DNA from: Diogma glabrata
Lineage: Eukaryota; Arthropoda; Insecta; Diptera; Cylindrotomidae
Direction of reading: 5' to 3'
Length of the DNA stretch: 64,000 nt
NCBI GenBank assembly: GCA_963693315.1
Contig: OY856188.1
Coordinates: 98,926,915 to 98,990,914, forward strand
How positions within the stretch are numbered: the stretch's first letter is position 1; every line of letters starts with the position of its first letter. Below are positions 34,141 through 46,630 of the stretch, piece after piece. Under the pieces are notes generated by a model that was given only the letters and a program-made list of their open reading frames with translations, made no database searches and was not told the origin of the DNA. A program made the translations under genes and the position numbers.

Positions 34141-36962
34141 ATAACTAGCATATGGGCGATTCCGCGGGAGACGATTTTTGACATACATTTTTGAATCACA
34201 GTATTTTTTACTTTTATTTATACCAACACAAAGAGAAAGATATAAATTTAATAATAAAAAAACTTTTAAGAACTTAAGTTATTATTTGAATTTTTTGGCG
34301 CGTTCAGAAATGGTTGCGCCTGAAGACTTGATGCAAACCATTCATCGACACTTGATAATTTTTCCACGAAATCGCTATTACTGGTGGTTTGAGGTTATAT
34401 TTCACTGATGAATATTGAAGTTATAACATTTGTTTATTGCCTTATATAAAACAATTAAATATTTATTATTATTGTTCTAACTCTAACAATATTGATTAAA
34501 TAAGAAACCATTGTTTGTCAGTTGCACCCGCGATCAAAATATTAGAATCGCGGGTGAAACAGTTATGACTCTTACGATTACATTGTTATTTGTCATATAT
34601 TTTTAATTTATTAAGTTTTTGATAACTTCATATCTTATTTATAATTACTGATTCCTATTTAATAAGAGTTTATTGTTAATTTTTTACTTTTTTTGTGAAA
34701 TGGCAGAACAACAGCAAAAGGAGACTGCTTCTCAAAAATATAGGCGAAAACTAAAGGAAAATCCTAAACTTCTTACAAACCATCTCCGTCGAGAAAGGGC
34801 TTGTGATTTGAAACGTAGAGAAGCTATGAAAAAAAATATGGAAGAAAATGAAGAGTTAAAAATGCTGGCTAGAATGCGTTCAAAAGAAAGAATGCGGGCG
34901 ATAAGAGAACGTCGTAAAGAAGCAAAAATTGGAAGAACAAGTGTTTCATATAAGAATTCTAGAACGTTGGGAAAAGTAGTAGCAAAAGTGAAGCGTAATT
35001 TACCCGCTAGCCCTACTAGCAGTTGAAGTTGTAACAAAAATTGCTGCGGAATTTTAAGTTGCTGTCATCGACCCTCCTAAAGAGATGCCTTCTAAATCGA
35101 TAGATGAAGTCAAAGAAAAAATTCGTAACTTTTATGAAAGGGATGATATTAGCAGACAAATGCCTGGAATAAAAGATGCTAAATCAATCAAAACAAGTAC
35201 GGGAGAAAAATTAAGAATCCAGAAGAGAACGATGATTATGAGCGTCCGTGAAGCTTTCGAGCTATTTCAAATAAGTTCCCCCGAAACATCAATTGGCAAG
35301 ACTCTTTTTTATAATGAAAGAACTGCTTACGTTTTGCCAGTCAACGAAACTCGTCATAATGTTTGTGTATGTACAATACACTCAAATTATATTAATCTTC
35401 TTACTGCTATTTCAAAACATGTGACAGATTTTCCCAAAACACACCGAGAGCTACTAAATCAGGTATCGTGTAATATCGATAATGAAAATTGTATGTCAAA
35501 TGATTGGGATGTATGCAAAAATTCCAACATTTGGAATGCTATCCTAGATTCTAATCCGAATGTTGAATGGAAGACCTGGATTTTGGAGAATCAGAGACCA
35601 AAACAGATCGTAGTGATCAAACCGTTTAAGGAAGCGTTAAATGAACTACGTAAGAACACTATGAAATTTATGCTGCATTTTTTAGTTAAAAATGTCCAGT
35701 CCGAGTACTTTCAAAGTGCAAAAAAAAATTTCACGAGCGAGGAAGCCATTGTACAAATTGATTTTGCTGAAAACTATGGATTAGTTAGTCAAGACGAAAT
35801 ACAAACAGCTCATTGGTGTCATGGGCATGTGACGCTTTTTACGTGCTGTAAACTGACAAACTTCACTCATTGGTCATAGTAAGCGATGAACTAAACCACA
35901 GTAAATATACAGTTCATGTTTTTATGCAGAAAATTTTTCAGTACATTTAGTCAATAAATAATAATATAAAATCTATACGTATCTTCAGCGACAATTGTGC
36001 CGCTCAGTTCAAGAACCGATATGTAATTGAGAGTATGAATACTCTTAAAGCAGAACACGGATTTATTCACCATGAATGGAATTTTTTTGCTGCTTCACAT
36101 GGCAAAGGTGCCGTCGATGGACTCGGAGGAAGTGTGAAAAGATCAGTGTGGACTGCTGTTAAAGCTCGGAAAGCAATTGTTAACAACGCTGAAGAATTTT
36201 ATGATCTGGCTCGTCACCTTTCTCCAAAAATTTCTTTTATATTTGTATCCCAAAAACAAATTGAAGAAGGAAAAACCATGTTAGATGATAGGTGGAAAGG
36301 ACTAAAAAATATACCAGCCATTCAATCAAAACATTTTTTTCAATTTGAGGAGGGTAAGAGCATTTGTGTTGCACAAACGTCGAAGTCTAATTTGAAAAGC
36401 AAATTAGTTTTGACAACTGCTACTTAAAAAAAAACGTGGAAAAGTTACAAAAAAAGTTACGCAAAAGTTACGCGTTTCTGATGTTTACAGCGATTCTGAA
36501 GATGAACCTTAAGGCTGATAATTTGCCGACTATTCCAAAAAAATAATTTATTTAAGTTACATAGGAAAGTGCTAATTAGTGATACAGCATCTATGATCTC
36601 ATATCTTTAATTTAAAGTTACATGGAAATATTTATATTCACTACAGTGAGACGTGTTGCAATCGCGATAATTTTACGTTGCACCCGCGACTGGATAAAAA
36701 GTGAATAATTTATAATATTTATTTCTTTATTCTCTTCCATTTAATTATATCAGCTTTATTTGTATGTTTTTTCGATAATAATAGTATGTATTTTGTATTG
36801 TTTTCTAACCTATAGCCTAATGAACTTAACCTATTGTCTAATGAAAATTTTACTATAAAAAATTATCGTTATTCAATTGGTATGATTCTAATTGGTCAAA
36901 TTGTTTTGATTTCATTAAAATTATTTTAAAATTATAATCACAATCGCCCATATGCTAGTTAT
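34141..36962 (+). mobile_element. DNA transposon-like element, 2.8 kb, with 21-bp terminal inverted repeats
   Basis: 34141-34161 and 36942-36962 are exact inverted repeats (TAACTAGCATATGGGCGATT at the left, preceded by one more A). The tips contain TA, compatible with a TA target duplication included in the repeat. Subterminal copies of TTGCACCCGCGA lie at 34522-34533, 34548-34558 (inverted) and 36678-36689. The element encloses a frameshifted gene with a DDE-like motif order. The superfamily was not identified. Confidence 0.7.
34700..36427 (+). pseudogene. Putative transposase (DDE/RNase H-like), broken by frameshifts and a stop
   Basis: The N-terminal part (ATG at 34700 to 35026) is a lysine/arginine-rich, probably helical region with MAEQQQKETASQKYRRKLK. 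A frameshift leads into 35085-35879, which has a region around SREAFELF/TSIGKTLFY and a run of Cys/His residues (NVCVCTIHSNY). Then comes QIDFAENYGLVSQDEIQ with the first candidate Asp (codon 35760). A frameshift at about 35872 and an in-frame TAG near 35948 precede FSDNCAAQFKNRY (Asp codon 35990) and FFAASHGKGAVDGLGG (Asp codon 36116). Three acidic residues in this order, with H-G-K and G-L-G-G, suggest an RNase H-fold nuclease. I have seen the motif pattern in repeat-borne invertebrate proteins but cannot name the family. Confidence 0.6.
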
Positions 36963-37268
36963 ATTCAAAGAATTTCACTGTTGATATTTATTATGAATTG
37001 CCAAATTTTACATTTGAATAATAAAAAGTTATGTTAAAATGAAAACTTTAGCTATCAAAACAATTGGATTGGATTGTGTGAAGTGATTTTTGTCTGTTAA
37101 ATAATACTATAGTTGAAATAGTGTGTGGTTAAACTTAAAGGTATTAAAATAAAATTTTTATGTTGTTGGCCGTGCATTAAAATATGTTATCACCTGTTAA
37201 TTAAAATAGAAACTAATCAAACGAAAAAGAAAAAGAAAAACTTTGTAAATAATATAAAAATTAATTTT
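36963..37268. other. AT-rich spacer
   Basis: No feature recognised between the DDE-like element and the second copy of the tRNA-like inverted-repeat element. Confidence 0.5.
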
Positions 37269-37474
37269 ATTGGGGATTTTTTGAGATCAATTAAACTCAA
37301 GTAAGTAAAGAAGTAATTGGAATTTTTTCAAGTCAAAGGTATGGTTGGAAGTGTCTCAGAAAAAACTTCACTTTTCATTTTTCGTCTTTCGGATGAATTC
37401 GAACCTTCCTCGTCAGTGCCGTCAAATCCTTAGGCAGACACGCTATCGATTATGCCGTTGAGGCCATGACAATT
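37269..37474 (-). mobile_element. tRNA-like inverted-repeat element, copy 2 (one arm lost)
   Basis: The single arm 37269-37365 (ATTGGGGATTTTTT..., AACTCAAGTAAGTAAAG) is followed by the tRNA-like core on the minus strand (B-box complement GAATTCGAACC at 37395-37405; CGCTATCGATTATGCCG at 37441-37457). The other arm is absent after about 37474. The core is closely related to that at 8967-9046. Confidence 0.65.
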
Positions 37475-37907
37475 TCGAAGTCGTTTTGATGAAATAAGCA
37501 AAATATATGTTTTTGAAAGAAAAACAAAAATCAAAAAGCTGAGCGCATTATATTTGAATTTGGTAAACGGCAATTGTTATTAAACTTAAATTTTGGAGTA
37601 AAATACAAATTGGTCAAAAGGATTAGATATATAGAGTTTATTTTTTTTTTTGGAAGGCGTTAAGTAAATCTTACGGAAATTGTAATTTTGATGAAAAGTG
37701 AAAGCCCGTAAGAATACTTGCAGCAATCGTAATATCAGTACACGGGATCAAATTTACAAAAAACGAACTAGAATCATCCATACTAGTGATGGGAACAATC
37801 GAATAAAAACAATCGAATTATTCGATTGTTGAAACATTTCGAATTATTCGATTGTTCATAACAGACACCGAATAAAAAATTCATTCGAATAAAAATAGTT
37901 ACTAGTT

Positions 37908-38168
37908 TTTTTATTCGAAGTGTTTTCATTACTAGTTTTTTTATTCGAAGTGTTTTCATTACTAGTTTTTTTATTCGAAGTGTTTTCATTACTAGTTTTT
38001 TTATTCGAAGTGTCTTCATTACTAATTTTTTTATTCGAAGTGTTTTTACTACTATTTTTGTTATTCGAAAGGTGTTTTTATTCGAAGCGTTTTTTTATTC
38101 GAAGTGTTTTTACTACTAGTTTTTTTATTCGAAAGGTTTTTTTATTCGAAGTTTTTTTATTTGAATAA
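37908..38168. repeat. 30-bp tandem array inside the hAT element
   Basis: The unit TTACTAGTTTTTTTATTCGA plus AGTGTTTTCA repeats exactly for the first four or five copies, then degenerates. It carries ATTCGA, the same word as the terminal repeats of the hAT. The open frames with repeated MFSLLVFLFE or MKTLRIKKLV peptides arise from the 30-bp period and are not genes. Confidence 0.9.
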
Positions 38169-38957
38169 CTGTTTTTTATTAGTAATTGAATGGAACAATC
38201 GAATAAATAGTTATCGAGAGGTTGAAAAATAGTTGAACTATCCGGTATGTAGTTTTCTTTTCTTGATTGAAAAAATTATTTGCAAAATGTTTCTGAAAAT
38301 ACTTCAACTATACAATAAAAAATCTAAAAATCTTTGAGCTATAGTTATTTAATATTTTATCAAAATTTAAAAGGAATAATTGAAGAATTATTTTATATAT
38401 ATTATCGATAAATATTTGTTTGTGTAGCTTTGTGTTTCAATCTCTATAAAAAATATTTTGCTGAAAAAATTTGGTATTTGATGTGTGAGTAATTATTTGG
38501 AAAAATTATAAATCGAACAATAATATCAAGGGATGATAATTTTACATTATTTTTTATAATAGGCGTAGGTACTTGGTAGTTTTGTTTTGTTTATCATTCA
38601 TTTGAAAATTAGTGATTCAACAATTAATTAAATAACAATCTAAAGGTTCCAAAAACGAGTTGTTAAAACATCGGCTTTATATATTTATATGTATAGTAGT
38701 ACAATAACAATGAAATAAAAAATATTACATCAATGAAAAAGTATTTGAAGAAAAATTTTATTTTGTGTTTTGTTTTTGAGGATACTTCAATTTGTCATAA
38801 ATAGATTATAGTAAACATTTTGTTTCGTTTTTTGAGATAAAGGAGCAAAATAATTTAATGAATATTGTAAAAGTATATGTATGTGCGTTGTTTATTTATA
38901 TTTAAATATGTATTTTTTCTTGGTAGTGAAACAATTACTTTTGGAAAAAAGGGATAT

Positions 38958-39103
38958 GCAAGCTATAGACTTTCAATCAATTTGTCAATCAATTGAAAAC
39001 GAAAATAAACGAAATAAAATTTAGGGGATTTTTACACTCAATTTTATGTCGTTATTTTCGTTTTCGAATTGATTGACATATTGATTGTAGGTCTGTAGCT
39101 TGC
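38958..39103. mobile_element. 147-bp-family MITE, copy 2
   Basis: Matches the copy at 10550-10696 almost throughout (TCAATCAATTTGTCAATCAA, AAATTTAGGGGATTTTTACA). It is flanked by TAT on both sides (38955-38957 and 39104-39106), a clean 3-bp target duplication compatible with PIF/Harbinger-like insertion. Confidence 0.8.
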
Positions 39104-40527
39104 TATAGAAGAATTTTATGCATATTGTAGAAGTATATATCCGTTGTTTATTTATATTTAAATATATTTTTCCGTTATAAATAAATTACTTTATTTGTTA
39201 TTGAAAAAATTGGATTTATTGATTTTGACAAAAATATTATATGGAATTAAAACGAGGATTTTAATTAGAATTTTTAGTTTATTGTTAAATCTTAACATTT
39301 TGGGATTTCATTAAGTAGGAGAAATTAAACAAACTTGTCTGTTAAATTTGTTGGTTTTACGTAGTTTGATTATTGTTGAGTTATGACTGTTGATTTATTA
39401 AACTTTAGATGTAACAGGTATCAAGACATCAAAGTGTGAAACTCAAAGTGTTTGCTGAAGATTTTTTTGAAATATTGTTTTATGAAATTTATCTATAACG
39501 ATTGTAGTATTTATAGGTTTAAAATATGATACCCTTACCACTGTACCAAAAGATTAATTATAGCCGTTTGTGATTAAAGTAATTTTCCACGAATTAACTG
39601 CTGATTAGTTTACGAATAGATAAGCAGGCAAGCTCTTCACTGTAAACAAGTAATCAATATAAATGTATTTCAAATGAATAAAATGGACAAATCACATAAT
39701 GTTAATCTGTTGTTACTTTACGCAGATAACTGATTTAATAAGTTTAATGGAAAAAATAAAGAAGGCAATGCTTTTTTATAATTTTACTGTTACTTTGTGT
39801 ATATTTACCTTGTTAAGCCATCTTCTGTATTCTCACTTAGGCCATCTTCTAGAGTGTTAGAACGAAGGCAGAAGCAAAGTTGAGAATGTTTTGGGTCCTA
39901 AAATATTGGAAGACATCATAGTGGCAATAAAAGATCAAAATTTGTTTTCACTAATGTAATGATTGATTCGTCAAGCAAAAGAAGCCAAACTTGTTTTATT
40001 AAAATACAGTACTTTTTATGAGTAACTGGCTTACAACATAAGTTTATTGATTTTTACAAAAGTGCCAATGAATCAGCAGATAGTATTTTTAGCTATACTT
40101 CTGAGGTTTAAACTTCTAATTGTCTAGTGTTACTCCATTAGGGACTGATAAAATCCATCCATTATACTTAAACTTTGAAAGTGCTAACCAAACAAGATAA
40201 AATAAAACACTGAAAGCCCATGTGATATTAATTTTTAAAAGATGTAGCTAGATCGTTTAACTCAATACTGAAAATACGCATATAGACATATGTATTCATC
40301 CTTACCTAATAGAAACATAATTTTTTTATTATTAGGTTTTTTTTTAAACTGAAAAATGAAGTGGCCAAAATCCAACGAGTTTTTAGTTTTGTGACCCTAG
40401 GGGTGGTGTGTTCTACTTTGTTGAGGACAAAAAAACACTTCGAATAATTATTCGATTGTTACAACACGTCGACTACTATTTATTCGATTGTTGAAATCAT
40501 TCGATTGTTCCCATCACTAATCCATAC

Positions 40528-42700
40528 TATTAAGTTAAGTTTTTTTTGGTTATTATTAATGTAATTTTTGTTTATTTTCCTTCTATTTTCATATTTCTCG
40601 TTTGCCGAATTCAGACTCAATCATATATTTGTATAAACAGCTAGACATTAAAAGCTCCAGACATTAAAAAAACGCCCCAAGCCTCAATATTTTTTGTTTT
40701 AACGAGAGGTATCGAATGTCGGTGGCGATTTAAAAAATGTCAAAATGGTAGAGATGTAAATAGTAGAGCCGTGCAATTTAGCTGCTAACACAAATTTAAA
40801 ATATCAAAATATGCGTTTTCGGGCTGAAAACGTTTATAATAATACGGAGATAGTTTCAAATGTCGTATGGTACTTTTTTTTTTAAATATCGGCTTGAAAA
40901 TATGGAAAATAGCTCTTTTTCTGCAATTTAGCTGGATTTCTGGCTTGTTTTCGTTTCCAACACAAATTTAAGCAATCTAAGGATGCGTTCTTGGGCTTAA
41001 AGTATTGGTAATGATACATAGATTTAAATGCCGTGTGCTGTGCTGTACAAGTTTTTATCGAAATGGTGGTTCGAAAATATGGAAAATGGTGCTAAGAAAG
41101 CCAAGTGAACTCTTCTTCGTAATTTTATATATTGTGCAACTTGGAATTAGAAAAAGTGCCATTTACTAAGTCATTTTATTGAGTTATATCGTAATATGGT
41201 GTTTAATTTTCAGTCTTTATGTTTTTGATGTCTTATAGAAAATATACTTGATATTCCTCGCTGTTGTCATTTATTACAAAAGAGGCGTTTTTCAAGACGC
41301 GTTTAACGACTATAAACTATTAATGGAAACCTAGAAACGCGAGTTAAATTTGAACTTGACAGACTTTTCAAAGCTGTTTTGAAAAAGATTTCAAGGAAGG
41401 ATAATAAAAAATTAATTTTAACTTAAAATCTAAAACCACTTTAAGTTCTAACCAAATAAATTTGTAGAGGAATCGCGTCCGTTTAACTCTCATAATCAAC
41501 AAACAAAGTTTACAAAACCTTAATAATGTTCCTACTTTATATATTTTAAAACTCACGTGTTTTATCCTAAACAAATAGAAAACCCAACAGTTATGTTGAT
41601 AATGTCACGTGTTCATTTCACCTTCTCAACCCATAGTGAAACGAAAAATTATGAAAATCTAAAAAGTTGGTACACAATACATATACTAAAGTTTTATAAT
41701 AAATTTTATGTTTTCGTTTTAAAGAAAAGGAATGAAACGTTTCTAAAAAAAATTATTGAAGTGAAGTTTTCCAACGTCACTCGAATTTTCATTATACTTT
41801 TCAATGGTTATACTTAAATAATATGTAAGTTGAATTATCATAAAAAATTGCCAATTCTGAAAATTCATTGCCGAACTTTTATTTTATTTTAACTTAATTT
41901 TGATGTAAAGTCGTCATAATATTATTAAAATTGTATAACATTTATGTTGTATCTCATATAAAAAATTGTAATTCGTTGGACGAAAACTAATTTAGATTTA
42001 AAAAATGAAAACATGACAAAAGTCGAATGTGATTGAAAATAGCGTAGAAAATGTAATGTAATTTGAAAACATGAATACAAGTACGATGAGATCTTTCAAA
42101 AAAAAATTGGTTGTAAAGTTGTTCTATATTAGAACCACAAAATAGTTTTCATCGATTCAACGATTGGATTAAATTTTTTTAAATTTATAAATCTACTGCA
42201 GATGATTGCAGATAATTACTGTAGATGACAAAATAAGCAAATAGAAATATTGGTAATTATTGTTTACAGTTAGTTTTACCAAAAAAGTGGTTTGTTCTCT
42301 CATGTTCTCCAATAATTTGTTCAGTCTTGTCAGTATGAAAAGAAATTATTTGAGTGATACAAAAAAAACAGTTATTCGTGTTTTTTTTGTAAAGCTTTTC
42401 CTGCAGATTATGATATTATATTGTTCAGGATTATACATCTTTATCCCATTGTATTATTTCTTAAACAAAGTTGATGTTAAAATAATTCAAAATTTAATAG
42501 CATTTTTAATTTTTAACCAAATAAATTATAAACGTAAAATTAATTAATATTGAACAAATAATTATCCTTTCATTTTTATCATCATCATAAATAAAAAGTT
42601 ACTTGTCCAACTTCAACAAAATAATGATTTAAAGATTTGTTTGAACAAACAAAATTTTTGTACAAAATCCTTTTTGTAAAAGCTCAAGCAAAATTATATG
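40528..42700. other. Unassigned AT-rich sequence with one diverged duplication
   Basis: Two diverged units of roughly 175 bp (about 40765-40920 and 40920-41070) share GCAATTTAGCTG, AACACAAATTTAA and a GGGCT(G/T)AAA block. The frames 41557-41817 and 42260-42547 are A/T-driven, with no domain, and are not called as genes. Confidence 0.5.
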
Positions 42701-42739
42701 AGTTTGAAATGTATGATTGATATATGTTACAAGGTATAA

Positions 42740-43238
42740 GTGAAAGCAAAAATCCTTCGTCGAGCCCACGTCGACGTTTTCATGAAAATTGGGAATTAAT
42801 TTCATCTTACCCTTAACTTCAAAAGTGGCATAAGCCTGACTTACGTATTTTAGGTTTAAGGGGTGAAAACTACTCCTCCGTGAAAAAATAGAAAAAATGT
42901 AGGTTTGAGCATTTTATGAATTTCCACCTTATTTAGCTATGTAAAATAAAGCTTATTTTATATTTTCGAAAATAATTTATTGTGTATTTCCAACTTTTCA
43001 ACCCGTAAAAACCGCCCACTATGCCTTAGATACTAAGTGAAAGTAAACGACAATATTGTAAAAATATTATTATAGGAAAATAACATTTATTTTGATAATA
43101 TGTATATCCAAATTGAAAAATTAAAAAATATGCCTTCTTTTTTCATTACGACTCTTTGAAATTATTCTTACTAATTCAACAAAATGTTCGCGCACAAACT
43201 TTTGTATAGGCATAGCAACGCACGCCGGGTCCTGCTAG
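42740..43238 (+). mobile_element. Helitron-like 3' end (plus strand)
   Basis: Ends in a GC-rich hairpin, GCATAGCAACGCACGCCGGG, followed by TCCTG and CTAG (43235-43238), with T as the next base. This matches the termini at 11202, 11851 and 13575. The extent to the left is a guess; the 5' TC end was not located, and no protein is encoded. Confidence 0.5.
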
Positions 43239-43239
43239 T

Positions 43240-45200
43240 ACATATATATTTTCACAAAATAGTAAAATGTTTGTTGAGCAAATTGTTTAATCCAAGTAAT
43301 TTTTCGTTTAATAATTATTTTCCTAAATTTCTATAGCAACCAATTTTTATTTTAAATTTCTATATTAATTTATTTAAAACATTTTGTTTTTCAGTTTCAT
43401 TTGAACTATCGTATTGCTAAGTATGCATATTTCACATGTAAAATATTTTTTGAGAAAATTGTTAAATTCGCGTAATATTTTTTTCTAAATTTCTGTAGCA
43501 ACCAATTATAAACAAAATTACAAAAAATGCTTAGATTAAACAATTTTCCCAAAATAAAATTTCACAAAATATACATGTCTGTATGTTTTTTTGGAAATAT
43601 CTATTATGTATTTTGTTCTTTTGAGTTCGTTTGATGTTGTCAAAAATATTTACGCTTTAGGGCGTAAAATAGTAATTTAAGGCAGTGTTATTTTAATTTT
43701 CCGTTTCTTAGCTCTCAAACGTTTAGAACGTTAATAATCGTTATATAACTATCGTTAATTTTGTAAAAACCAATATACAAATTTTAAAAAAAATATGCTG
43801 CAACTTTATTATCTGCAATTATTTCTGTATATTATGCTATTTTCGGTAAACGGTATCATCATTATCTTAAACACAGGCTATCATTATTTCACTGACAAAT
43901 CTTCAAAAATATCGTTTGTGAATCGCTATTGTCCTTGACCTTCGAATTGAAATAATTGTAGAAAAACTTTTAATCAATAAAAAAATCTTTCTCGTTTCTT
44001 TTGTTCATCAAAGACAAGTTCACAAAATTTATATATAAAAGTTATTCTTTTACAAAACCAAACGATTTTTTTGATAATTAAAATAATTATCTACATAGTT
44101 AAAAAAAATAATTAAATGAGTTTAAATACTATAACAATGGAATTTTTTTTTTAAAACAACGTAAAAAAATTAACGTAGGAAATAAGAACTCTTCTTAAGA
44201 TAGATAAAACACATAATGGTACATAAAATTGAATAAGAAAATTTTTTTTATTCAAATTTTATATTATGTATTAAGATTATTTTTTTCACTGAGTATAAGA
44301 TAATGTTTCAAAAAAAAAAACTGACGATAAAATAATTTTCTCCTTGTGTTAAAAAAAAATTATTTTTTCTTAAATATTTCAGATTTGTTTTATTTTTTGT
44401 TCCAAAAATCTTTTATCAATTCAAATTTTTTTTTTCTTAGTAAAGAATTTAAAAAAAAATTGTTAAGGAAGGATATTAATATTATAAGTAAAACTCAAAC
44501 AATCTTATGAATTTTTATCATTTAAAATCATTAATACAGAAAATGATCAAACAACGGAAAGAAAAGACGAAGGAAATCCTACTTTTACAACCTAAACAAA
44601 TACAATGTAGAGAAAATTCCAAAAGTTCAAGTATTTAATTCAATCGATTAGGACTATTATGTACCTATTATGTAGCTCTTATTATAGAATACATATCATA
44701 TTAAACCATTTCAATTAAGTGTTTATTGAAGGGATTGAATTTGATGTTATTTATTGCTTGGAAAATTTATTTCATCCGGCATTTAGTTACTGTTCGGAAT
44801 ATAAATTTTGAAAAGAAGAATAATTTTCATTTGACGTGGGTTATTATATCACAGTGTTGAATACATATTGAGAACTGTTTATTAAATGTTTTATTTTATT
44901 ATAGTTTCTTTATTTAACTCCCACCTTTCTGTTTGAATTCAGGATCGCTCCTCAATTAAAAAGTCAAAGTTACACAAATTTGGATTTTTGTTTAATGTTG
45001 GGTTGGAAATAATAATTTAAAGTGTTAAAAAAACGTTTGGCGTAGGTCGTCGTGTCGAACGTCATTCGGCAATAAACCATATGAGTGATAATAGTATTTT
45101 AATCGATCAGTGTGTAAAGGTTTCTTATTTCGTTTAGTTGAATTTGGTTGATTGTATGGGATGGAGTTTTTTTCAGAAATCAGAAATCTGATTTATCAAT
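43240..45200. other. AT-rich spacer
   Basis: No gene or structured repeat was supported. There are several long A or T runs and short inverted segments (for example around 43260-43600), none with recognisable ends. Confidence 0.55.
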
Positions 45201-45709
45201 TATACTCGAGTCAAAGAAGAAACAATTTGTATGGAGACCTACAACAAATTAGTATAAAGCTGGAAATTTTATGAGTAGTAGTTGGACATATACTGAGTAC
45301 AATCCTAAAAGTTGCACTCTCTTGTAAGTGGGCATCCCCCCTTTTTACCCCCCAAACCCTAAAAATGAAGCATTTTGTAAAATTAAAGTTATAAAAAAAC
45401 TAGATAATTAATTTTTTTGAATAATACATCAAATTATAGGTAATTGAATTAGCTATTACACAAAAATAAAAAAAGAGCAAAATATTTCAGCTTTGATAAT
45501 AAAATAACAGGGTGATTATAAATTTTTTTTACCAAAATGTTTTTTTCCATTTCATTTTTACTATTGTTGGTTTTTTGGTAAAATGTGTTCAATGAATGTT
45601 ATAAACAATTCTATTATCTACAAAACAAAGAAAATGTCATAAAAATCCATCAACAATTGTAAATTCTATCATAGATTTAATAAAAAGAAACACTAAATTA
45701 AAATATTAT

Positions 45710-46263
45710 AGACCAAGAGCCCGCGACGGCCAGACCTTCGTTATTTTATAAAAGCTGAATGTTTCTCAGCGCATACCCCCTACTCAGGTAGGAACGATTA
45801 GCGACGTATGAAGTTTGGATCATAGTGGCTTTGGCAGGGAGGGGGTTCTAAAGGGGCCTCCAAAGTTTCGTGAAAGTATAAAAACTAATTTTTTTATATA
45901 TTCTTCAGGATAGTATTAGAAGTCACGTCACCCATTGCCAGACACTTACTATCGTGGCTACCTCCTGCCAGACACCCTTAAACTTTAAAGTTTAAGGGTG
46001 TCTGGCAGGATGTTTCCACGATAGTAAGTGTCTGGCAATGGGTGACGTGACTTCTAATACTATCCTGAAGAACATATAAAAAAATTAGTTTTTATACTTT
46101 CACGAAACTTTGGAGGCCCCTTTAGAACTCCCTCCCTGCCAAAGCCACTATGATCCAAACTTCATACGTCGCTAATCGTTCCTACCTGAGTAGGGGGTAT
46201 GCGCTGAGAAACTTTCAGCTTTTGTAAAATAACGAAGATCTGGCCGTCACGGGCTCTTGGTCT
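45710..46263. mobile_element. 554-bp palindromic foldback element with ATTAT target duplication
   Basis: The two halves, centred between 45986 and 45987, are near-perfect reverse complements without a loop. The tips read AGACCAAGAGCCCG and CGGGCTCTTGGTCT. ATTAT flanks both sides (45705-45709 and 46264-46268). The opposite arm of the host TIR (around 49330) has the uninterrupted sequence with one ATTAT, so insertion and duplication are directly visible. No coding capacity. Confidence 0.85.
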
Positions 46264-46630
46264 ATTATATCAAGAATTAATTACGCAAAAATTTCAGAAA
46301 ACGACGATAGTTTTACAGTTAAGCGAGTGAGAAAATAAAATTTCATAGTTCTTTCATTATGAGTACCTAAGATGTTTCATTTATGTGGTCTAATTGAAAA
46401 ATAAATCTTTGGTAATTAAATATTAACTGCCTGTTTTTTAAAGCGGATTTTAGTTTTATATGAATAATTTATATACTTACATATTATAAAATCTCATGTT
46501 TAATATGCCAACTTCCATTGGAAAGTAAAGATGTAGTAACTGTGACGAAGGGGTTGAGTACACTGAAAGAAGCCAGCATAATCCGAAATGATGAAATTCA
46601 TAGATCATTAGAAAATATAAAAAAATTAAA

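Larger units (their letters stand above)
37784..40519. mobile_element. hAT-type element, 2.7 kb, with perfect 8-bp target duplication
   Basis: Terminal inverted repeats start TAGTGATGGGAACAATCGAA at 37784 and mirror at 40519. The 8-bp direct repeat ATCCATAC lies at 37776-37783 and 40520-40527. Both features define hAT elements. A 30-bp tandem array occupies 37908-38168, and a 147-bp MITE sits at 38958. No intact or recognisable transposase was found in the 2.7 kb, so it is non-autonomous or heavily decayed. Confidence 0.85.

Noticed and set aside
37783..38168. Repeated MKTLRIKKLV or FSLLVFLFEV peptides
   Set aside because: Direct result of the exact 30-bp tandem unit within a hAT element.
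37908..38168. CRISPR-like array
   Set aside because: The units are contiguous with no unique spacers, and the context is eukaryotic.
42260..42547. 95-codon plus-strand frame with hydrophobic segments
   Set aside because: Hydrophobic composition is expected from T-rich DNA; no domain, no repeat support.
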